From contig CAYOAD010000167.1 in NCBI GenBank assembly GCA_964401845.1, positions 1-9,039 on the forward strand: a stretch of DNA of 9,039 bases. Direction: 5' to 3'. The DNA is from CAYFKJ01 sp964401845 (lineage in GTDB: Bacteria > Pseudomonadota > Alphaproteobacteria > UBA2966). Shown here piece after piece: positions 6,556 through 9,039 of the stretch. The translations under genes and the position numbers were made by a program. Under the pieces are notes generated by a model. That model had not been told where the DNA came from, did not search any database, and worked only from the letters and a program-made list of their open reading frames with translations. The first letter of the stretch is position 1; every line of letters starts with the position of its first letter.

Positions 6556-6858
6556 ATGACGACTGAAATAACCGACCCATTACCCGAACAGACCTTTTTC
6601 GAGGATCCGGCCCTGGATCGCGCATTCGGCGTGGTCATGGCCCTGGCGACCGAGACCTACGTGCTGCGCGACCGGCTGCGTGCCATGGAAAGGCTGCTCG
6701 AACAAAATAATCTAATCGAGCCGGGGCAACTGGACCTGGAGCCCTCCAACAGTGAACGCGCCGAGACGGCGCGGGACCGCCAGGCGTTCGTCGAGGGCCT
6801 GATGGTCAGCCTGTTGGGCCGCCAGCAGGCCAAAGGCGCGGGTGGCGGCCATGGATGA
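6556..6858 (+). CDS. Small helical protein of unknown function
   Basis: I cannot assign this 100-residue acidic protein to a characterised family. Residues 18-50 (from PALDRAFG through VLRDRLRAMERLLEQ) look like a long amphipathic helix or short coiled coil. A linker with EPGQLDLEP follows, then a second charged helix, then a Gly-rich end (GAGGGHG). It has no signal peptide, membrane segment or cysteines. Coding is supported by a good ribosome site, AAGGGG (6544-6549, six bases before ATG), by codon use like its neighbours, and by an end overlapping the methyltransferase start. This coupling suggests a stoichiometric partner of the methyltransferase, perhaps a dimerisation or scaffold subunit. 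The 57-bp gap before it is the longest inside the operon. Confidence 0.75.
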   Translation: MTTEITDPLPEQTFFEDPALDRAFGVVMALATETYVLRDRLRAMERLLEQNNLIEPGQLDLEPSNSERAETARDRQAFVEGLMVSLLGRQQAKGAGGGHG

Positions 6859-7915
6859 CCGCAGCTTCGTTGCCGCCCAGGATTTCATCCTCGCGACAAA
6901 GACCTATTGGACGACGGAAATCTATCCGGCGCTTAAGCAGGATTACGACCGCCGCGCCGGGGCAGCGGCGGAGCCCCCGCAAACGGCCGATGATGTCAAC
7001 GCTCTGATTGGTGACACCACGCTCTATCGTTATTACGCCTGGTTGGAGCGCCACCTGCAGCGCTACAAATACGCTGGCCGCTATGGTCTCGCGCCCTATC
7101 ACGACGAACGCCGCGCCGAATTGCTGGCGACGCTCGACGACGTCAAGGCGGGAGACGCCCGGCTTGAGCTCGATGCCGCGCTCGACATGCCGCCCTATTA
7201 CAGCGCCGTGGATATCCATCAGCACCCCGGCGGCGTCTGGAGCGATGAAATCGCCGGTTTCGTTTACGAGCGCGGCGCCCGTTCAACAACGCCGTTGATG
7301 GGCGGCAATCACCGCGATCTGCATCAGCGCTTCACCGACTTCATCGCTGCCCGCGGAGCGCCGAAACGCATCCTCGACATGGGCTGCGGCTTCGGTAAAA
7401 GCACCGGGCCCTTCGTGGAAAGCTTTCCCGACGCCGCCGTCGAAGCCATCGACCTGGCCGGGCCGTGTGTTGCCCTGGGCGCGCGCGAAGCCTCACGGGG
7501 CGGGGCGGATAACGTGCGCTACCGCCAGATGAACGCCTATGAGACGGATTACGGCGATGGCGAGTTCGACCTCGTCACGTCGACCATGCTGATCCACGAA
7601 TTGCCGCCGCCCCGTATCGCCGAGCTGTTCGACGAGGCCGCGCGCGTGCTCTCGCCAGGCGGGCGGATGGTGCACCTGGATTTCTATGCCCTGCCCGATG
7701 CCTTTTCGCGATTTATTCACTACGGCCACGGCCGGCGCAACAACGAACCCTTCATGGAACCCTGGGCGGAGTTGGACGTCGTTGAAATGCTCGAGGCGCG
7801 TGGCTTCCGCGATGTTGAGATCGTGCCGTTCCGGGAAGCCGAAGGCGTCGATGCCGACAACAGCCCCTATTGGCGGTTTCCCTGGACGGTAATTGCTGCG
7901 GAAAAATCCGTTTAA
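6851..7915 (+). CDS. Class I SAM-dependent methyltransferase with N-terminal extension
   Basis: The 354 residues split into an N-terminal region (about 1-165) and a Rossmann-type methyltransferase domain. The latter shows motif I ILDMGCGFGKS (174-184), an acidic strand end at Asp201 (VEAIDLA), and FDLVTSTMLIHEL (239-251), then ARVLSPGGRMVHLDF (264-278), as in methyltransferase type 11/12 enzymes. The N-terminal region is rich in aromatic residues and contains YYSAVDIHQHPGG (116-128) and LHQRF (157-161). It probably forms the substrate pocket or a lid; I recognise no named domain. The substrate is likely a small molecule made by the upstream enzymes. ATG at 6851 overlaps the stop of the preceding small gene (TGA 6856-6858). 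A GTG at 6842 with AAGG upstream would add three residues and cannot be excluded. It is the last gene of the operon and meets the convergent permease gene 10 bp later. Confidence 0.88.
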   Translation: MDDRSFVAAQDFILATKTYWTTEIYPALKQDYDRRAGAAAEPPQTADDVNALIGDTTLYRYYAWLERHLQRYKYAGRYGLAPYHDERRAELLATLDDVKAGDARLELDAALDMPPYYSAVDIHQHPGGVWSDEIAGFVYERGARSTTPLMGGNHRDLHQRFTDFIAARGAPKRILDMGCGFGKSTGPFVESFPDAAVEAIDLAGPCVALGAREASRGGADNVRYRQMNAYETDYGDGEFDLVTSTMLIHELPPPRIAELFDEAARVLSPGGRMVHLDFYALPDAFSRFIHYGHGRRNNEPFMEPWAELDVVEMLEARGFRDVEIVPFREAEGVDADNSPYWRFPWTVIAAEKSV

Positions 7916-7925
7916 GCGCCGGGCC

Positions 7926-8840
7926 TTACCCCAACGTAACCGGCGGCGGTTTGCGGCGCAGGCCTGAAAGCGCGTTGCCGGCCAGCGCCGCCAACAAGAT
8001 GGCGACGCCGATCAGCGTGTAATGGCTCGCCGTTTCGCCCAGCACGATCCAAACCCAGATGGGCCCCAGCACAACCTCGCCCATCGACAACAGCGCGAGT
8101 TCGCCGGCCGGCACCACCTTGGAGCCCATAGTGTAGAGCACAAGGCCGGCACCTACCTGGAAGAAGCCCATGGCGAGAGAGATGCCGATATCCTGTGCAG
8201 GCAGGGCAAAGGAATAATCTGCCAGCAAACAGATGGACCCGGAAAAAACGACCGCGAACAGGCCGCCCATGAAGGCCGCGGGCATCATCTCGCCGGATTT
8301 ACGCCAGCGCAACGTGATGGCGAACAAGGCTGCGCCGAGTGCCGACAACAATGCTGCGGCATTGCCGTGCCAACGGCCAAGCGCAAAGCCGCCCCAGACC
8401 ATGATGGCGACACCGACGATGGCGAAGGCGATGGCGATCCAGGTTGCACGCCGCACCGATTCGCCCAACAGCCACATACCGAGCACGGCGGCGAAGAACG
8501 GCGCGGCCGTGAACAGGAACAGGGCGTTGGCGACGGTGGTCGTCTGGATGGAATAGATGCCGCCGGTAAATGCCATCACGAGCGCCGCGCCGCCGAGGAC
8601 GCCGGGTAGGCCGGCCTCCCGGATGACGCCGACCGGGTTGCGCCCGGTCCGCAGCGCCATCACGACCCACAGGAGAGGGAGGAGGGCGAGCGAGCGGTAG
8701 AACAGGATCTGCCAGACGTTGGCAACCTCGATCAGGCGGATGCCCAGGCCCATGGCCGACCAGCAGACGCTGGCCAACAAAACCAACATCACACCCGTCC
8801 GATAGGTCATTTCGCCCCGCGAACGGGTCACCGCCGTCAT
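7926..8840 (-). CDS. EamA/DMT superfamily permease
   Basis: The 304-residue protein is mostly hydrophobic, with about ten membrane helices arranged as two five-helix EamA repeats, the layout of drug/metabolite transporters. Signs include the first helix with LASVCWSAMGLGIRLIEV, NALFLFTAAPFFAAVLGMWLLGE closing the first repeat, and the matching SMGEVVLGPIWVWIVLGE in the second. Such inner-membrane permeases usually export amino acids or small metabolites. I chose ATG at 8838-8840 because GAGGGG lies three bases upstream. A longer frame to 8924 would cross the neighbouring gene's start, and its extra residues look non-coding. It is convergent with the methyltransferase (10 bp apart) and divergent from the dehydrogenase. 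Export of the central cluster's product is possible but unproven. Confidence 0.88.
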   Translation of the reverse strand: MTAVTRSRGEMTYRTGVMLVLLASVCWSAMGLGIRLIEVANVWQILFYRSLALLPLLWVVMALRTGRNPVGVIREAGLPGVLGGAALVMAFTGGIYSIQTTTVANALFLFTAAPFFAAVLGMWLLGESVRRATWIAIAFAIVGVAIMVWGGFALGRWHGNAAALLSALGAALFAITLRWRKSGEMMPAAFMGGLFAVVFSGSICLLADYSFALPAQDIGISLAMGFFQVGAGLVLYTMGSKVVPAGELALLSMGEVVLGPIWVWIVLGETASHYTLIGVAILLAALAGNALSGLRRKPPPVTLG

Positions 8841-8914
8841 CTGCCCCTCGCTTGCTGCGCCTGCCGCCCCAATGTGTAAAGCTGTATCACAGCTAATGCG
8901 GGAAGGGTGTGAAA
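8841..8914. promoter_or_regulatory. Divergent promoter region between permease and dehydrogenase genes
   Basis: This 74-bp gap separates two start codons on opposite strands and must contain both promoters. It holds ribosome sites for each gene (GAGGGG on the minus strand near 8844-8849; GGAAGGG at 8901-8907 on the plus strand) and the palindrome listed separately. No consensus -35/-10 pair stands out. Confidence 0.4.
8880..8894. promoter_or_regulatory. Candidate operator palindrome, GntR-like
   Basis: AGCTGT and ACAGCT are perfect inverted repeats around a central ATC. The inner GTATCAC fits the GT-N3-AC pattern common to GntR-family operators. It lies between divergent genes, seven bases upstream of the ribosome site of the dehydrogenase, where a bound repressor would block transcription. 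No GntR gene is in the window. Confidence 0.4.
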
Positions 8915-9039
8915 ATGACGCCAACGAAATTTGGATTTGTCGGCCTCGGCCAGATGGGTGGACCGATGGCCGCCAACATAGCGGCCCAGGGGTTCGATCT
9001 CACGGTGTTCGACAAGGCCGGGAGCGCCGACCTGGCTCC
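8915..9039 (+). CDS. Beta-hydroxyacid dehydrogenase (3-hydroxyisobutyrate dehydrogenase family), 5' part
   Basis: Only the first 41 residues are in the window; the gene runs past the right edge. They begin MTPTKFGFVGLGQMGGPMAA, giving the Rossmann dinucleotide-binding motif GLGQMG (residues 10-15) followed by GxPMAxN. The second strand ends in Asp (TVFDK) rather than the NRT pattern often seen in NADP enzymes, which allows NAD as cofactor but does not settle it. This start is characteristic of 3-hydroxyisobutyrate, tartronate semialdehyde and related 2-hydroxymethyl-acid dehydrogenases, so it should oxidise or reduce a beta-hydroxyacid. The substrate determinants lie downstream. The start is supported by GGAAGGG (8901-8907), seven bases before ATG. 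Confidence 0.85.
   Translation, partial: MTPTKFGFVGLGQMGGPMAANIAAQGFDLTVFDKAGSADLA

Noticed and set aside
7916..7925. Terminator at the end of the methyltransferase operon
   Set aside because: Only ten GC-rich bases lie between the genes, with no stem-loop plus T-run in either direction.
8022..8609. 195-codon plus-strand frame opposite the permease
   Set aside because: Its composition (many G, E, H, Q, R) is the typical antisense image of membrane helices, with no homology signs.
8841..8924. 28-codon N-terminal extension of the permease
   Set aside because: It would cover the whole divergent promoter region and the dehydrogenase start; the ATG at 8840 has a strong GAGGGG.

Overview
The window looks like chromosomal DNA from a high-GC alphaproteobacterium, probably of Rhodospirillales type. 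This rests on strong GC-ending codon use, dense packing with short overlaps, GGAG/GAGG-type ribosome sites and the style of the proteins. The assignment is inferred from composition and protein character, not from a marker gene. No rRNA, tRNA, CRISPR array, insertion sequence or clear intrinsic terminator was seen.

Left part (about 1-3045), apparently unlinked housekeeping and accessory genes: the 3' end of an iron-sulfur (4Fe-4S) protein gene overlaps an exported dienelactone-hydrolase-type alpha/beta hydrolase. That gene runs tail to tail, with 21 bp of overlap, into a minus-strand NADPH-dependent FMN reductase. Divergent from the reductase, across a 117-bp region carrying an 8-bp inverted repeat, is a soluble PAS-HisKA-HATPase sensor kinase with no response regulator in view.

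Central part (about 3062-7915), the most interesting region: a minus-strand Lrp/AsnC regulator is transcribed away from a five-gene plus-strand unit. The 134-bp region between them holds a near-perfect 21-bp palindrome over a plausible promoter. The unit encodes (1) a radical SAM enzyme with a widely spaced CX8CX2C cluster motif, (2) a YciI-family small protein, (3) a HisC-like PLP aminotransferase, (4) a 100-residue helical protein of unknown function, and (5) a class I SAM-dependent methyltransferase with a long N-terminal extension, coupled to gene 4 by overlapping codons. The content and the Lrp-type regulator suggest an undescribed pathway that builds or modifies an amino-acid-derived small molecule: radical rearrangement or cleavage, transamination, then methylation. 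The product cannot be read from the sequence.

Right part (about 7926-9039): a minus-strand EamA-type ten-helix permease ends 10 bp from the methyltransferase. Divergent from it is the start of a beta-hydroxyacid dehydrogenase (3-hydroxyisobutyrate dehydrogenase family) cut by the window edge. The 74-bp gap between these two genes carries a perfect AGCTGT/ACAGCT palindrome that resembles a GntR-type operator. The permease could export the product of the central cluster, but it is on the other strand and this is only a possibility.
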